Positions 7,108 through 15,457 of a stretch of DNA of 30,367 nt are shown here, piece after piece. Both the position numbers and the translations under genes were made by a program. The stretch is taken from the NCBI GenBank assembly GCA_964587755.1, contig CAZPMC010000027.1, positions 1 through 30,367 on the forward strand. Reading direction: 5' to 3'. Source of the stretch: CAZPMC01 sp964587755. Its GTDB lineage: Bacteria; Bacillota; Clostridia; Acetivibrionales; DTU013. The notes under the pieces were generated by a model that saw only the letters and a list, made by a program, of their open reading frames with translations, was not told where the DNA came from and ran no database searches. Position 1 is the stretch's first letter; each line of letters begins with the position of its first letter.

Positions 7108-7305
7108 TTACTTATAAGGTATAAGCTTTTTAATTGTGGCTTCATCGGCGGAAGAAGCGTAGGCACCGAGCCTATGGTGTTTCTTAGCCTTTCTTGCCTT
7201 TGAAATAAGCCTGTGGCTTCTGTATGCGTGATTCATTTTAACTTTACCGCTTGCAGTCAGCCTAAATCTTTTCTTGGATGCACTATGGGTTTTAATTTTA
7301 GGCAT
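7108..7305 (-). CDS. rpmI: 50S ribosomal protein L35
   Basis: 65 aa. It opens MPKIKTHSASKKRFRLTASG, carries the KVKMNHAYRSHRL segment and ends AYASSADEATIKKLIPYK, matching L35 throughout. It is very basic and binds rRNA in the 50S subunit. AGGAGG stands 5-6 nt before the ATG. It is the middle gene of the infC-rpmI-rplT operon. Confidence 0.98.
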   Translation of the reverse strand: MPKIKTHSASKKRFRLTASGKVKMNHAYRSHRLISKARKAKKHHRLGAYASSADEATIKKLIPYK

Positions 7306-7346
7306 TTTATCTCCTCCTGTTTCAAATGAGTTTCTTATCGAATACC

Positions 7347-7865
7347 TTACTGTTTAGGATTTAGTATCATAATCATACTTCTGCCTTCCAGTTTTGGCTT
7401 TCTTTCCACCGTACCTACTTCAGATACTGCTTCTGCGAATTTTTCGAGCACCTCGGCACCCAGAGACGTATAATTTAATTCCCTTCCTCTAAACCGTACA
7501 CTCACTTTTACCTTATCGCCATCCTTAAGGAACTTGTATGCATTTTTCGCCTTAAAGGCAAAATCATGCTCTTCAATCTTTGGCTTCATCCACACTTCCT
7601 TAACATTTATAACCTTTTGCTTTTTTCTTGCTTCCTTTTCCCTTTTTGCCAACTCAAACATATGCTTGCCATAATCCATAATTTTGCATACTGGCGGTAC
7701 AGCCTGAGGGGCTATTTTAACAAGGTCTAAATCCTCATTCCTTGCCCTGTTTAGAGCTTCCTGTATGGGAACAATCCCAATCATGGTTCCGTCACTTCCT
7801 ATCAGACGGACTTCTTTGTCTCTGATCTGCTCATTAACCATTAATACATTTTTACTGCTGATAAT
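7347..7865 (-). CDS. infC: Translation initiation factor IF-3 (AUU start)
   Basis: 172 aa from the rare start codon ATT at 7865. IF-3 binds 30S, blocks premature 50S joining and proofreads the start codon. The IF3-N domain (VNEQIRDKEVRLIGSDG) and IF3-C domain (KVSVRFRGRELNYTSLG, ending SMIMILNPKQ) are both complete. GGAGG lies 6 nt before the ATT; ATC at 7862 is an alternative. The frame stays open upstream to 8066, but that region holds the promoter and leader RNA, so longer starts are excluded. Unusual AUU-type starts let IF-3 limit its own synthesis, as known in E. coli and Bacillus. rpmI and rplT follow. Confidence 0.93.
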   Translation of the reverse strand: MISSKNVLMVNEQIRDKEVRLIGSDGTMIGIVPIQEALNRARNEDLDLVKIAPQAVPPVCKIMDYGKHMFELAKREKEARKKQKVINVKEVWMKPKIEEHDFAFKAKNAYKFLKDGDKVKVSVRFRGRELNYTSLGAEVLEKFAEAVSEVGTVERKPKLEGRSMIMILNPKQ

Positions 7866-8041
7866 TAAACACCTCCGAGTTAAATATCGTACTCTTTTAA
7901 TTCGCACACATAATAAAAGTGGATCGAAGAAGAACTTCCAATCCACCACATAGTTAGGTTTACATATCATTGTAACTTTTACTATTAACCTTTTCGGAGC
8001 TTCCGTAAGGTGAGAAGCGGATGTCTTCTTCTTTATTTTAC
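7866..8041 (-). ncRNA. infC operon leader, candidate L20 autoregulatory RNA
   Basis: About 175 nt lie between the predicted transcript start and the infC ribosome site. The RNA contains CCGCTTCTCACC near its 5' end, a small hairpin CGGA-agc-TCCG closed by CCTT/AAGG, and a terminator-like hairpin further down. The position upstream of infC-rpmI-rplT and the CGCTTCTCACC element resemble Firmicute L20 leaders, in which L20 binding favours termination. I matched this by eye; a covariance-model hit would settle it. Confidence 0.6.
7911..7946 (-). terminator. Attenuator hairpin inside the infC leader
   Basis: GTGGAT pairs with ATCCAC, with an inner GAAG/CTTC stem around a TTCTT loop. It is followed directly by TTTTATTA on the minus strand. 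A terminator here, before infC, fits transcription attenuation of the operon. Confidence 0.6.
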
Positions 8042-8047
8042 TTACTA

Positions 8048-8076
8048 ATAATAACAGAAAACTCATGTCGTGTCAA
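8048..8076 (-). promoter_or_regulatory. Promoter of infC-rpmI-rplT
   Basis: On the minus strand TTGACA (8076-8071), 17 nt, then TATTAT (8053-8048). The predicted start is about 8041. It is near consensus, as expected for a ribosomal-protein operon. Confidence 0.85.
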
Positions 8077-8082
8077 GACAGC

Positions 8083-8111
8083 TTGTTAAGTAATTTTAGA
8101 AATGCTATACT
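8083..8111 (+). promoter_or_regulatory. Promoter of rqcH
   Basis: TTGTTA (8083-8088), 17 nt, then TATACT (8106-8111), 55 nt before the rqcH start. Its -35 is 6 bp from the -35 of the divergent infC promoter. Confidence 0.65.
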
Positions 8112-8165
8112 CATTTCAGATTTAATAATACTATTAATATTTCGGGAAAACAAGGAGTGGGGCGA

Positions 8166-9947
8166 TTGCCTTTTGACGGGATAGTAACTAAAAGTATAGT
8201 GGACGAGCTTTCGCAAAAGCTTGTTGGCGGCAGAATTGACAAGGTTCTGCAGCCTGAAAACGATGAGATTGTCCTTGTTGTAAGAGCATGGAGCGAAACT
8301 CACAGGCTGGTTATGAGTGCCAGCGCCAACTATCCGAGAATTCATATTACAAAGTTAGTTAAGGATAACCCACAATCGCCTCCTGTTTTTTGTATGCTGC
8401 TAAGAAAGCATATTTCGGGAGGCAGAATACTGTCCTTCCAATTCAATGATTATGAGAGGATTGTTGGAGTCGTTATCGAGGCTTCCAATGAACTGGGGGA
8501 CGTTTCTTCAAAAAAGCTTATCATTGAAATAATGGGGCGTCACAGCAACATAATTCTTGTAAATGATCAAAATAAAATAATTGATTCCATAAAGCATATT
8601 GATTCCGATATAAGCAGAGTACGTGAAGTAATGCCGGCAAGACCATATGTATTACCCCCTGCCCAAAGCAAAATTTCTCCTGCTTCCCTGGATACTAAAG
8701 TGCTTATGGAGATGTTAAATTCATCACCTCAAACTGTCGATAAATTTTTGTTAGAGCACATTAAGGGGTTCAGTCCTCTACTTTGCAGAGAAGTTATTCA
8801 TAGAGCCGGGATTGATTTAAGGACTTCCGCCAAGGGACTTGACGAATCTATGCAAGCAGCTTTGAAAACAGCTCTTGATGATATGATTTCAGATATAGAG
8901 CAGGGCAATTATTCGCCATGTATTGTGTTTGAGGATGAAAAACATCAAAACCCTCTTGATTTTCATTGTCTGAGACAAAATCAATATTCACATGTCCTCG
9001 GCATTGATTCAATCAGCTTGGTTCTGGACAAGTTTTACTCGGCCCGGGACACAGCAGAAAGACTTAGGCTAAAAAAATCGGATATTTACAAGGTTTTGAA
9101 TACAGCTATTGACCGCTGTTCGAAAAAGATCTCCATACAGCAGGATACTCTTCGAAATGTAGCTGATAGAGAAAAACTTAAACTCTTTGGCGAATTGATA
9201 ACTGCAAACATTTATACAATACCTAAAAGCGTAAAAGAAGTTTCTCTTATAAACTATTATTCCGAGACTGGTGAAAGCGTTACCATACCATTAAATCCAA
9301 ATCTCTCGCCCCAGGAGAATGCCCAGCGATATTTTAAAAAATATTCGAAGGCTAAAAGCACATTTACTTATACGAAAAAACAGCTTGAAGATTCTCTTAA
9401 GGAGCTTGAATACCTTGAGGGTGTTTTGCAGCTACTTGATAACTGCACCACCTTGAAAGAAATAGATGAGGTAAGACAAGAGCTTTCCGAACAGGGTTAT
9501 ATAACCATAAAGAGAAGGAAAAGGGCTAAAAGTCAATCCGGTAAGAAGGATTCCTTGAGTGAACCCCTTCGCTTCCGTTCATCTGACGGCTTTGATATAT
9601 ATGTTGGGAAAAACAATAAGCAGAATGATTATCTTACATTAAAGCTTGCCCAGTCAAAGGATATATGGCTTCACACCAAGGATATTGCAGGCTCTCATGT
9701 TGTTATCAAAAGAAACGGTAAGGATATCCCCGATACGACAATCGAAGAAGCTGCAGTGCTGGCAGCGTGGCACAGTAAAGCTCGGATGTCCGCAAATGTC
9801 CCGGTTGATTATACTGCTGTAAAAAACGTTAGCAAACCTTCAGGAGCCAGACCCGGCATGGTTATATATGTGAATAATAAAACTGCAATAGTAACCCCCG
9901 AAAAGCATACAGTGGATAAACTTCAAATTTCTAATAAACAGGAATAA
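8166..9947 (+). CDS. rqcH: Rqc2/RqcH ribosome quality-control factor (NFACT family)
   Basis: 593 aa. RqcH binds 50S subunits with a stalled peptidyl-tRNA and adds a C-terminal alanine tail that marks the nascent chain for degradation. Visible parts are the NFACT-N region (PFDGIVTKSIVDEL, GGRIDKVLQP, EIMGRHSNIIL), a long central coiled-coil/helical region (about 300-430), and the C-terminal NFACT-R domain with WLHTKDIAGSHVVIK at about residue 500. Older annotations call it fibronectin-binding protein A. I chose TTG at 8166: AAGGAG at 8152-8157 is 8 nt upstream, and homologues begin MPFDGIVTK. The GTG at 8157 overlaps that ribosome site. Confidence 0.93.
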   Translation: MPFDGIVTKSIVDELSQKLVGGRIDKVLQPENDEIVLVVRAWSETHRLVMSASANYPRIHITKLVKDNPQSPPVFCMLLRKHISGGRILSFQFNDYERIVGVVIEASNELGDVSSKKLIIEIMGRHSNIILVNDQNKIIDSIKHIDSDISRVREVMPARPYVLPPAQSKISPASLDTKVLMEMLNSSPQTVDKFLLEHIKGFSPLLCREVIHRAGIDLRTSAKGLDESMQAALKTALDDMISDIEQGNYSPCIVFEDEKHQNPLDFHCLRQNQYSHVLGIDSISLVLDKFYSARDTAERLRLKKSDIYKVLNTAIDRCSKKISIQQDTLRNVADREKLKLFGELITANIYTIPKSVKEVSLINYYSETGESVTIPLNPNLSPQENAQRYFKKYSKAKSTFTYTKKQLEDSLKELEYLEGVLQLLDNCTTLKEIDEVRQELSEQGYITIKRRKRAKSQSGKKDSLSEPLRFRSSDGFDIYVGKNNKQNDYLTLKLAQSKDIWLHTKDIAGSHVVIKRNGKDIPDTTIEEAAVLAAWHSKARMSANVPVDYTAVKNVSKPSGARPGMVIYVNNKTAIVTPEKHTVDKLQISNKQE

Positions 9948-9952
9948 TAGAA

Positions 9953-9980
9953 TTGCCTGCTTAATTGATATTTGTATAAT
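9953..9980 (+). promoter_or_regulatory. Promoter of the aminotransferase gene
   Basis: TTGCCT (9953-9958), 16 nt, then a consensus TATAAT (9975-9980), starting 6 nt after the rqcH stop. The start would be about 50 nt before the aminotransferase ATG. Confidence 0.6.
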
Positions 9981-10036
9981 TTAGGTATATCATATTAAAA
10001 AACAAATCCAAAAATCGTAAAATAGGAGTGGTAGCA

Positions 10037-11218
10037 ATGGTTTCAAATAAAATAACTGAAAATCTCAGCAGATCCTCATGGATTCGGGCAATGTTTGAGC
10101 AGGGCGAAAAGCTTCGCAAGCTTCACGGAGCTGATAATGTATATGACTTTTCCTTGGGAAATCCGGATGTTGAGCCACCTAAAATTGTAAAGGAAGCACT
10201 AAAAAAGGTGGCCACGTCGGACATGCCGGGAATGCACGGGTATATGAGCAACGCAGGCTATCCGGATGTCAGAGCTGCTGTTGCCCAAAGACTTCAAAAA
10301 TCAAGCGGTGTTTTGGTCGAAGCAAAGCATGTTGTTATGGAGTGCGGTGCAGGTGGTGCACTAAATGTTGTTCTGAAAACAATTTTAAATCCAGGTGAAG
10401 AGGTTGTAGTTTTCGCCCCATACTTTGCAGAATACCTTTTTTATATAGATAATCACGGCGGAAAGGCTGTCATAGTTGACACAGATAAAAAGACATTTCA
10501 GCCGGACCCTCAAAAGCTTTCTGAGGCCATAACGTCGAAAACAAAAGCAATAATAATTAATAGTCCAAACAATCCCACAGGTGTTGTATATGATGACAAA
10601 ACACTCACGACGCTTGCACAGGTCATTGAAGCAAAGGAAGCCCAATTCAAAACAGATATATGTGTTGTTTCAGATGAGCCTTATGATAAAATAGTATTCG
10701 ACGATGTTAAATTACCTTCCATATTTAAGGTGTTTAAAAAGTCTGTCATTGTCAACTCTTTTAGTAAGTCCTTGTCGTTGCCCGGAGAAAGGATAGGCTA
10801 TCTGGCTGTGAATCCCTTAATGGGCGATACACAAAAGCTTATTGACGGACTTATTTTCTCTACAAGAGTCTTGGGCTTCGTAAATGCTCCTGCACTGTTC
10901 CAAAGAATTATTAGTGAATCACCTGATGCTTTTGTTGATATCAATTTGTACCAAAAAAGAAGGGATTTGCTCTACGACATAATTACAAGCGCCGGCTTTG
11001 AATGCCTTAAGCCTCAAGGTGCATTTTACCTGTTCCCAAAGTCGCCCATAGCTGATGATGTGAAATTCTGTAACGAAGCCATAAGGCACAATCTAATAAT
11101 TGTTCCGGGCAAGGGTTTTGGTTGCTCCGGGCATTTCAGGATTGCGTACTGTGTCAGTGAAAAAACGATTTTGAATTCTGAAAAAGCCTTTAAAGAATTG
11201 GCAAATTCAATCCTTTGA
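10037..11218 (+). CDS. Class I/II pyridoxal-phosphate aminotransferase
   Basis: 393 aa fold-type I aminotransferase. Visible features are the FSLGNPDVEPP substrate-loop region (about 38-48), the SPNNPTG motif (about 176-182), the SDEPYD segment with the Asp that contacts the PLP ring nitrogen (about 212-217), and the Schiff-base Lys244 in NSFSKSLSLPGERIGY. A C-terminal Arg in GHFRIAYC should bind the substrate carboxylate. Such clostridial enzymes are annotated as aspartate-type or broad-range aminotransferases; the substrate cannot be decided. ATG at 10037 has AGGAG 8 nt upstream; a GTG 9 nt earlier overlaps the ribosome site. The 3' end overlaps convergent thiN by 12 nt. Confidence 0.92.
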   Translation: MVSNKITENLSRSSWIRAMFEQGEKLRKLHGADNVYDFSLGNPDVEPPKIVKEALKKVATSDMPGMHGYMSNAGYPDVRAAVAQRLQKSSGVLVEAKHVVMECGAGGALNVVLKTILNPGEEVVVFAPYFAEYLFYIDNHGGKAVIVDTDKKTFQPDPQKLSEAITSKTKAIIINSPNNPTGVVYDDKTLTTLAQVIEAKEAQFKTDICVVSDEPYDKIVFDDVKLPSIFKVFKKSVIVNSFSKSLSLPGERIGYLAVNPLMGDTQKLIDGLIFSTRVLGFVNAPALFQRIISESPDAFVDINLYQKRRDLLYDIITSAGFECLKPQGAFYLFPKSPIADDVKFCNEAIRHNLIIVPGKGFGCSGHFRIAYCVSEKTILNSEKAFKELANSIL

Positions 11219-11839
11219 TTTTATAACAAGCAGGTAACCTTCATCTAAGGTTACCTGTGCTTCATTTTCCAAAAAGGTATTGCTGATTCCCAGAGATGAC
11301 CCGACTTCCAGCGTCGCATTGTGAAGCGGATAGTAAAGCCCTGTGGTAGTAACACCCTTAGCACTTCCATTGATAGGTAGAAGAGAAATGTAGCATCCCT
11401 CTTCCCGTTTTATTGTAATGCTTTTATTGATAAGTCTGATTTCGTTATGCTCATCGGCTATAACAGCATTGATCCCGCTATCAAGAAGCTTTTTAAGCAA
11501 AAATATATTAGATAATGAATGGTCTGCTCTTGTGCCAACAGCACCTAATAAGACAATATGAGTAGCGCCTTTTTCAAGAGCTGTTTTTACAGCAAGCTCA
11601 CTGTCAGTCATGTCCTTTTCCACAGGGAAGCGCACTATTTGAGTTTTTGGCGATACCTGAGAGAAAACCTCCGGACCCGCAGAGTCAAAGTCTCCCACCA
11701 GTATGTGAGGCACTATATTAAAACCGCTTAAGTGCATTGCACCACTGTCTGCAGCTATGATGAGACCGGCGTCTTTTAGATATTTTTTTATATACTGATA
11801 ATCTCTGATTTCTCCGCCGCAAATTATTACAGCTTTCAT
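11207..11839 (-). CDS. thiN: Thiamine pyrophosphokinase
   Basis: 210 aa. It transfers pyrophosphate from ATP to thiamine to give thiamine pyrophosphate. Family motifs are AADSGAMHL (about 30-38), the metal-binding VGDFDSAGPE (about 49-58), the PVEKDMTDSELAV nucleotide-site region, and GAVGTRADHSLSNI. The length is typical. It is the last gene of the leftward core operon, and its ATG overlaps the rpe stop (ATGA), so translation is probably coupled. Its last codons encode a strong hairpin that can end the convergent aminotransferase transcript. Confidence 0.94.
   Translation of the reverse strand: MKAVIICGGEIRDYQYIKKYLKDAGLIIAADSGAMHLSGFNIVPHILVGDFDSAGPEVFSQVSPKTQIVRFPVEKDMTDSELAVKTALEKGATHIVLLGAVGTRADHSLSNIFLLKKLLDSGINAVIADEHNEIRLINKSITIKREEGCYISLLPINGSAKGVTTTGLYYPLHNATLEVGSSLGISNTFLENEAQVTLDEGYLLVIKSKD
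11231..11257 (+). terminator. Terminator hairpin inside the 3' coding end of thiN
   Basis: CAGGTAACCTT (11231-11241) and AAGGTTACCTG (11247-11257) form a perfect 11-bp stem with a 5-nt loop, 12 nt after the aminotransferase stop. Downstream is TGCTTCATTTTCC, only moderately T-rich. It lies within thiN codons on the other strand. Confidence 0.6.
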
Positions 11840-12501
11840 ACATTCCCGCCAAATGAATTCTCACGCAGGCTTCGTATTATATGACCAGTATCCTCTGCCT
11901 TATAGATTGTAGAACCGGCAACAATAACATTAGCCCCTGCTTCGGTTATTCTGTAAATGTTTTCAGTATCGATTCCCCCGTCTACCTCTATGTCCAGCGA
12001 AAGCTTCTTATGGTTAGCTAATTGTCTAAGCTTGCGAATTTTCTCAAGCATTCCCTCAATAAAAACCTGCCCGCCAAATCCCGGATTTACAGTCATAATT
12101 AGTACCATATCAAGCTCGTCAAGCACCCATTCAAGGGTCTCGATAGGTGTGGAGGGGTTAAGTGCTACAGATGCTTTTACTCCACTATCTTTTATTTTCT
12201 GCAATGTCCTGTGAATATGAGAATTGTTTTCAATGTGTACAGAAATAATATCTGCTCCTGCATCAATAAAGCCGTCTATGTACTTATCAGCATTTTCAAT
12301 CATGAGATGAACATCAAAGGGCAATTTGGTCGTTTTCCGTAAGGCTTTGACAACCGGCGGTCCTATGGTAATATTCGGCACAAAATGTCCATCCATAACA
12401 TCAATATGGATTATGTCCGCTCCCGCTTTCTCCACCTTTATTATTTCCTCACCAAGCTTTGAAAAATCGGATGCTAATATAGAAGGGGCAATCTTAATCA
12501 T
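11836..12501 (-). CDS. rpe: Ribulose-phosphate 3-epimerase
   Basis: 221 aa TIM-barrel enzyme that interconverts ribulose 5-phosphate and xylulose 5-phosphate in the pentose phosphate pathway. Diagnostic segments are APSILASDF at the start, the metal-site HIDVMDGHFVPNITIGP (about 33-49), MTVNPGFGGQ (about 136-145), DVEVDGGI-like DIEVDGGI (about 171-178), and VAGSTIY for phosphate binding near the end. It follows rsgA after 16 nt and overlaps thiN by 4 nt, the usual clostridial order. Confidence 0.97.
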   Translation of the reverse strand: MIKIAPSILASDFSKLGEEIIKVEKAGADIIHIDVMDGHFVPNITIGPPVVKALRKTTKLPFDVHLMIENADKYIDGFIDAGADIISVHIENNSHIHRTLQKIKDSGVKASVALNPSTPIETLEWVLDELDMVLIMTVNPGFGGQVFIEGMLEKIRKLRQLANHKKLSLDIEVDGGIDTENIYRITEAGANVIVAGSTIYKAEDTGHIIRSLRENSFGGNV

Positions 12502-12517
12502 TTCTTATTTCCTTTCA

Positions 12518-13411
12518 TTAACGCTTTTTGTATTTCATTGAATCCTGTTGCTTAAGTATAGTATACAACTCAACATATCTTAAGTATCTGTCCTCGCTGA
12601 TTTTCCCACATTCCACTGCCCGCTTGACTCCGCAGTCAGTTTCTCCTACATGGCTGCATCCTCTGAATTTGCACATTTCCGTAAAGTCCTCAAACTCATG
12701 ATAAAAATATTGCAGCCTTGAAAATTCTAACTCCATAAGCTCAAAAGAACTAAAGCCCGGGGTATCCACTATATAGCCTCCATCCGAGAGCTCAACCAAT
12801 TGAGCATGGCGGGTAGTGTGCTTTCCTCTGTCTATTTTATCACTCAAGCTCCCCGTTTCCATTACCATGGTGTCCATTATCTTGTTAAGAATTGTTGATT
12901 TGCCGACACCGGACTGCCCTGCAAAAACCGATATCTGCCCTTTTAAAGCCGCCTTTAATTCCTCAAATCCCGTATTTTCCTTAGAGCTTGTTTCGATTAC
13001 ACTGTATCCTGCCTTTGTATAGTCAACAAATATACTTTTCCTTTTGTTTTCAGGGTCCAAATCTATTTTGTTTATGCAAATAACTGTTAGTATATTGCAG
13101 TTTTCGGCTGAAATTAACAGCTTATCCAAAAGCATCAGGTCGGGTTCCGGTGATTTTGCCGCAATGACAGCCACCAACTGCTCAACATTTGCCACAGCAG
13201 GTCGTACCAAAACTGAAGTTCTATCTAAAATCTTTTCTATATATCCTCTTTTTGATTTTTCATCGATTACAGATATTATAACATTATCTCCTGGCAACGG
13301 GGTAATTTCATCCTTTCGGAATAATCCTCTGGCCTTGCATTCATAAAGGCCATCCTTCGTTGCCACGTAATAAAACCCGCCGATTCCCTTTGTTATCATG
13401 CCTGACGGCAC
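12518..13411 (-). CDS. rsgA: Ribosome small-subunit-dependent GTPase A
   Basis: 297 aa circularly permuted GTPase that checks late 30S maturation. An N-terminal OB-fold (about 1-65) is followed by the permuted G domain: CINKIDL (G4-like, about 112-118), the P-loop GQSGVGKS (about 164-171), and DTPGFSSF (G3). A C-terminal zinc module carries CKFRGCSHVGETDC. GTG at 13411 is the start, with GGGAGG 7 nt upstream. It lies 20 nt after prkC and 16 nt before rpe in a single leftward run. Confidence 0.96.
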   Translation of the reverse strand: MPSGMITKGIGGFYYVATKDGLYECKARGLFRKDEITPLPGDNVIISVIDEKSKRGYIEKILDRTSVLVRPAVANVEQLVAVIAAKSPEPDLMLLDKLLISAENCNILTVICINKIDLDPENKRKSIFVDYTKAGYSVIETSSKENTGFEELKAALKGQISVFAGQSGVGKSTILNKIMDTMVMETGSLSDKIDRGKHTTRHAQLVELSDGGYIVDTPGFSSFELMELEFSRLQYFYHEFEDFTEMCKFRGCSHVGETDCGVKRAVECGKISEDRYLRYVELYTILKQQDSMKYKKR

Positions 13412-13431
13412 TATAAAACCTCCCTGCTTCT

Positions 13432-15447
13432 CTACTTGTCGGTTTCCTGAACTAATACTCCATCTAACATAACTATAACATGAGTCGTTCCATTTTTTGG
13501 CGCTTCAATCTCAATACTGAACGGGAAATTACTTTTTTCTACACTTTGATGATACACAACCTTTGGTATATTCGTATCCGAAGGTGTAGCTTCAATATAT
13601 ACCATTACTTCATCACCATAATTTTGAGGGCTGCTCAAGGATACATTGACAAATACTTTTCTTGTGCCGGCGTTGTCAGCATTCCCAGGTGGTATGTCTG
13701 TATCTGTCCCACCCGGTTCTTCAGGTGTTGTTGGTTCTTCTTCTATTTCGAATGTCATTTCAACCGGTGTTTCTGCCTCAACCTCTTCACCAGCCTCCGG
13801 ATATTGCTTTATAATCTTCGCAACTTCACTAACTATGCCTTCAGGCAGAATATCCCCAACAGTTAATTTACTGTCTAATATTTTCTTTTCTGCTTCCGCC
13901 CTTGTAAGCCCGAGTATATTTGGAACCTTTACCATCTCAAGCTTGGGTCCTAAGCTCACATATACTGTAACGCTTTCATTGGGTCTGACCCTCTCAAAAG
14001 CTTCAGGGTCTGTCTTTATAATACATCCTGTGGGCACAGTTTCGCTATGTTCTTTAACCTCTATAGGCACCAGCCCCGCATTTATAATCATCTGCTCCCC
14101 GACTCTGGATTCCTTTGCGACAATATCGGGTATATCAACCATTTGAGGACCGCCGCTTACTTTGAATTTAATTGTACTGCCGGGTTTGAGCTTGTTACCC
14201 ACTGATACTGTTTGCGATATAATAATGTTTTCTGGGATAGTATCACTAAATACCTGTTCTTCCACTTCTGCATTTATATCGTATTTTAAAAGCTCTTCAC
14301 GCACATCTGTAAAGTTTTTATTTGTAAAGTCAATGACAACGAAGCCTTCCGGTTCTTCCGGAGCCAAAACAGGTAAAACAAGCTTCATTCCTATAAAAAA
14401 TATAATCCCTGCAATAATAAGACCTGTAAAAATTCCTAGCCAAACACTTAATTTGTCCTTTTTTCTCTTACTATCTATGTCTTCATCCCCCTCGTCAAGC
14501 AGCCTGTCATCATCATAATCATCATAATCATCCTGTATCTCATCCGGCATTTTTAAATTTACACCGACTGCCTGCATTTTTCTTGTGGGTATCTCTTCAA
14601 TGACTCCGCTGCCTGATATTTTTGCATTAGGGTCATTCAATGTTTTTTGCAGATCTGACAACATTTCTGTAGCATTCTTATATCTTAAGTTTTGATCCTT
14701 TTTAATAGCTTTTAAGATCAAATCATTAACGCCCTTTGGAATAGATGGATTAATATCCACTGGGCGCTCTGCTCTTTCTTGGATATGCTTAAGTGCAACA
14801 GCTACCGGAGATTCTCCGTCAAAAGGTACCCTTCCTGTTACCATCTCGTAAATTGTAATACCTAATGAGTAGAGGTCCGACTTTTCATCTATGAAGCCTC
14901 CTCTGGCTTGTTCTGGTGAGAAATAATGAACAGAGCCTATTGTACTACCGGCCATTGTAATTGTGGCAGAAGTTACAGCTCTGGCTATACCGAAATCCGT
15001 GACCTTGGCAACACCATCTCTTGTAATCAGTATATTATGCGGCTTAATATCACGATGAACAATGTGATTTCTGTGGGCTGTCTCAATGGCAGAGCATATC
15101 TGTATCGCAATATTAACTGCATCTCTCCAGGGGAGAGGTCCCTTTTGATTGATATATTCTTTTAATGTGATGCCGTCAATGAATTCCATTACAATATAAT
15201 GTATATCATCCTGCTGCCCCACATCGTAAATCGAAACTATATTATGGTGAGAAAGGCTGGCAGCAGCCTGGGCTTCAACTCTAAACCGCTTAACAAACTC
15301 TTCGTCATCGGTGAACTCGCTTCGAAGAACCTTTATTGCAACATAGCGGTTTAATAGATGGCACTTTGCTTTATATACAACAGCCATCCCTCCGCCGCCG
15401 ACTCTTTCTATTAATTCATATCTGTTTCCAAGAATTTGACCTTCCAT
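13432..15447 (-). CDS. prkC: PASTA-domain Ser/Thr protein kinase (PrkC/Stk1 type)
   Basis: 671 aa. The cytoplasmic kinase domain (about 1-265) has the Gly-rich loop GGGGMAVVYKA, ATP-site Lys39 (AIKV), catalytic HRDIKPHN (131-138) and DFG (151-153). A threonine-rich activation loop follows. A very acidic linker (about 302-330) precedes one membrane helix (about 334-360). Outside the membrane are three PASTA repeats, which in this family bind muropeptides or lipid II. A Pro/Thr/Gly-rich spacer leads to a C-terminal beta-rich domain of about 85 residues. ATG at 15447 has AAGGTG 5 nt upstream. It lies 10 nt after its presumed partner phosphatase gene, the standard pairing for signal control of growth and spore germination. 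Confidence 0.95.
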   Translation of the reverse strand: MEGQILGNRYELIERVGGGGMAVVYKAKCHLLNRYVAIKVLRSEFTDDEEFVKRFRVEAQAAASLSHHNIVSIYDVGQQDDIHYIVMEFIDGITLKEYINQKGPLPWRDAVNIAIQICSAIETAHRNHIVHRDIKPHNILITRDGVAKVTDFGIARAVTSATITMAGSTIGSVHYFSPEQARGGFIDEKSDLYSLGITIYEMVTGRVPFDGESPVAVALKHIQERAERPVDINPSIPKGVNDLILKAIKKDQNLRYKNATEMLSDLQKTLNDPNAKISGSGVIEEIPTRKMQAVGVNLKMPDEIQDDYDDYDDDRLLDEGDEDIDSKRKKDKLSVWLGIFTGLIIAGIIFFIGMKLVLPVLAPEEPEGFVVIDFTNKNFTDVREELLKYDINAEVEEQVFSDTIPENIIISQTVSVGNKLKPGSTIKFKVSGGPQMVDIPDIVAKESRVGEQMIINAGLVPIEVKEHSETVPTGCIIKTDPEAFERVRPNESVTVYVSLGPKLEMVKVPNILGLTRAEAEKKILDSKLTVGDILPEGIVSEVAKIIKQYPEAGEEVEAETPVEMTFEIEEEPTTPEEPGGTDTDIPPGNADNAGTRKVFVNVSLSSPQNYGDEVMVYIEATPSDTNIPKVVYHQSVEKSNFPFSIEIEAPKNGTTHVIVMLDGVLVQETDK

Positions 15448-15457
15448 ATATGCACCT

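Noticed and set aside
7866..8066. N-terminal extension of infC by 67 codons
   Set aside because: The frame is open but overlaps the predicted promoter and leader hairpins, and IF-3 homologues start near the ATT with GGAGG 6 nt upstream.
8073..8345. 90-codon leftward frame upstream of infC
   Set aside because: It is antisense to rqcH and runs through two promoters; no ribosome site or family match.
10385..10645. 86-codon leftward frame inside the aminotransferase gene
   Set aside because: A Cys-rich shadow frame opposite conserved PLP-enzyme codons.
13646..14518. Two long rightward frames rich in Ser/Thr opposite prkC
   Set aside because: They are antisense shadows of the PASTA and linker codons, with no ribosome sites and low-complexity content.
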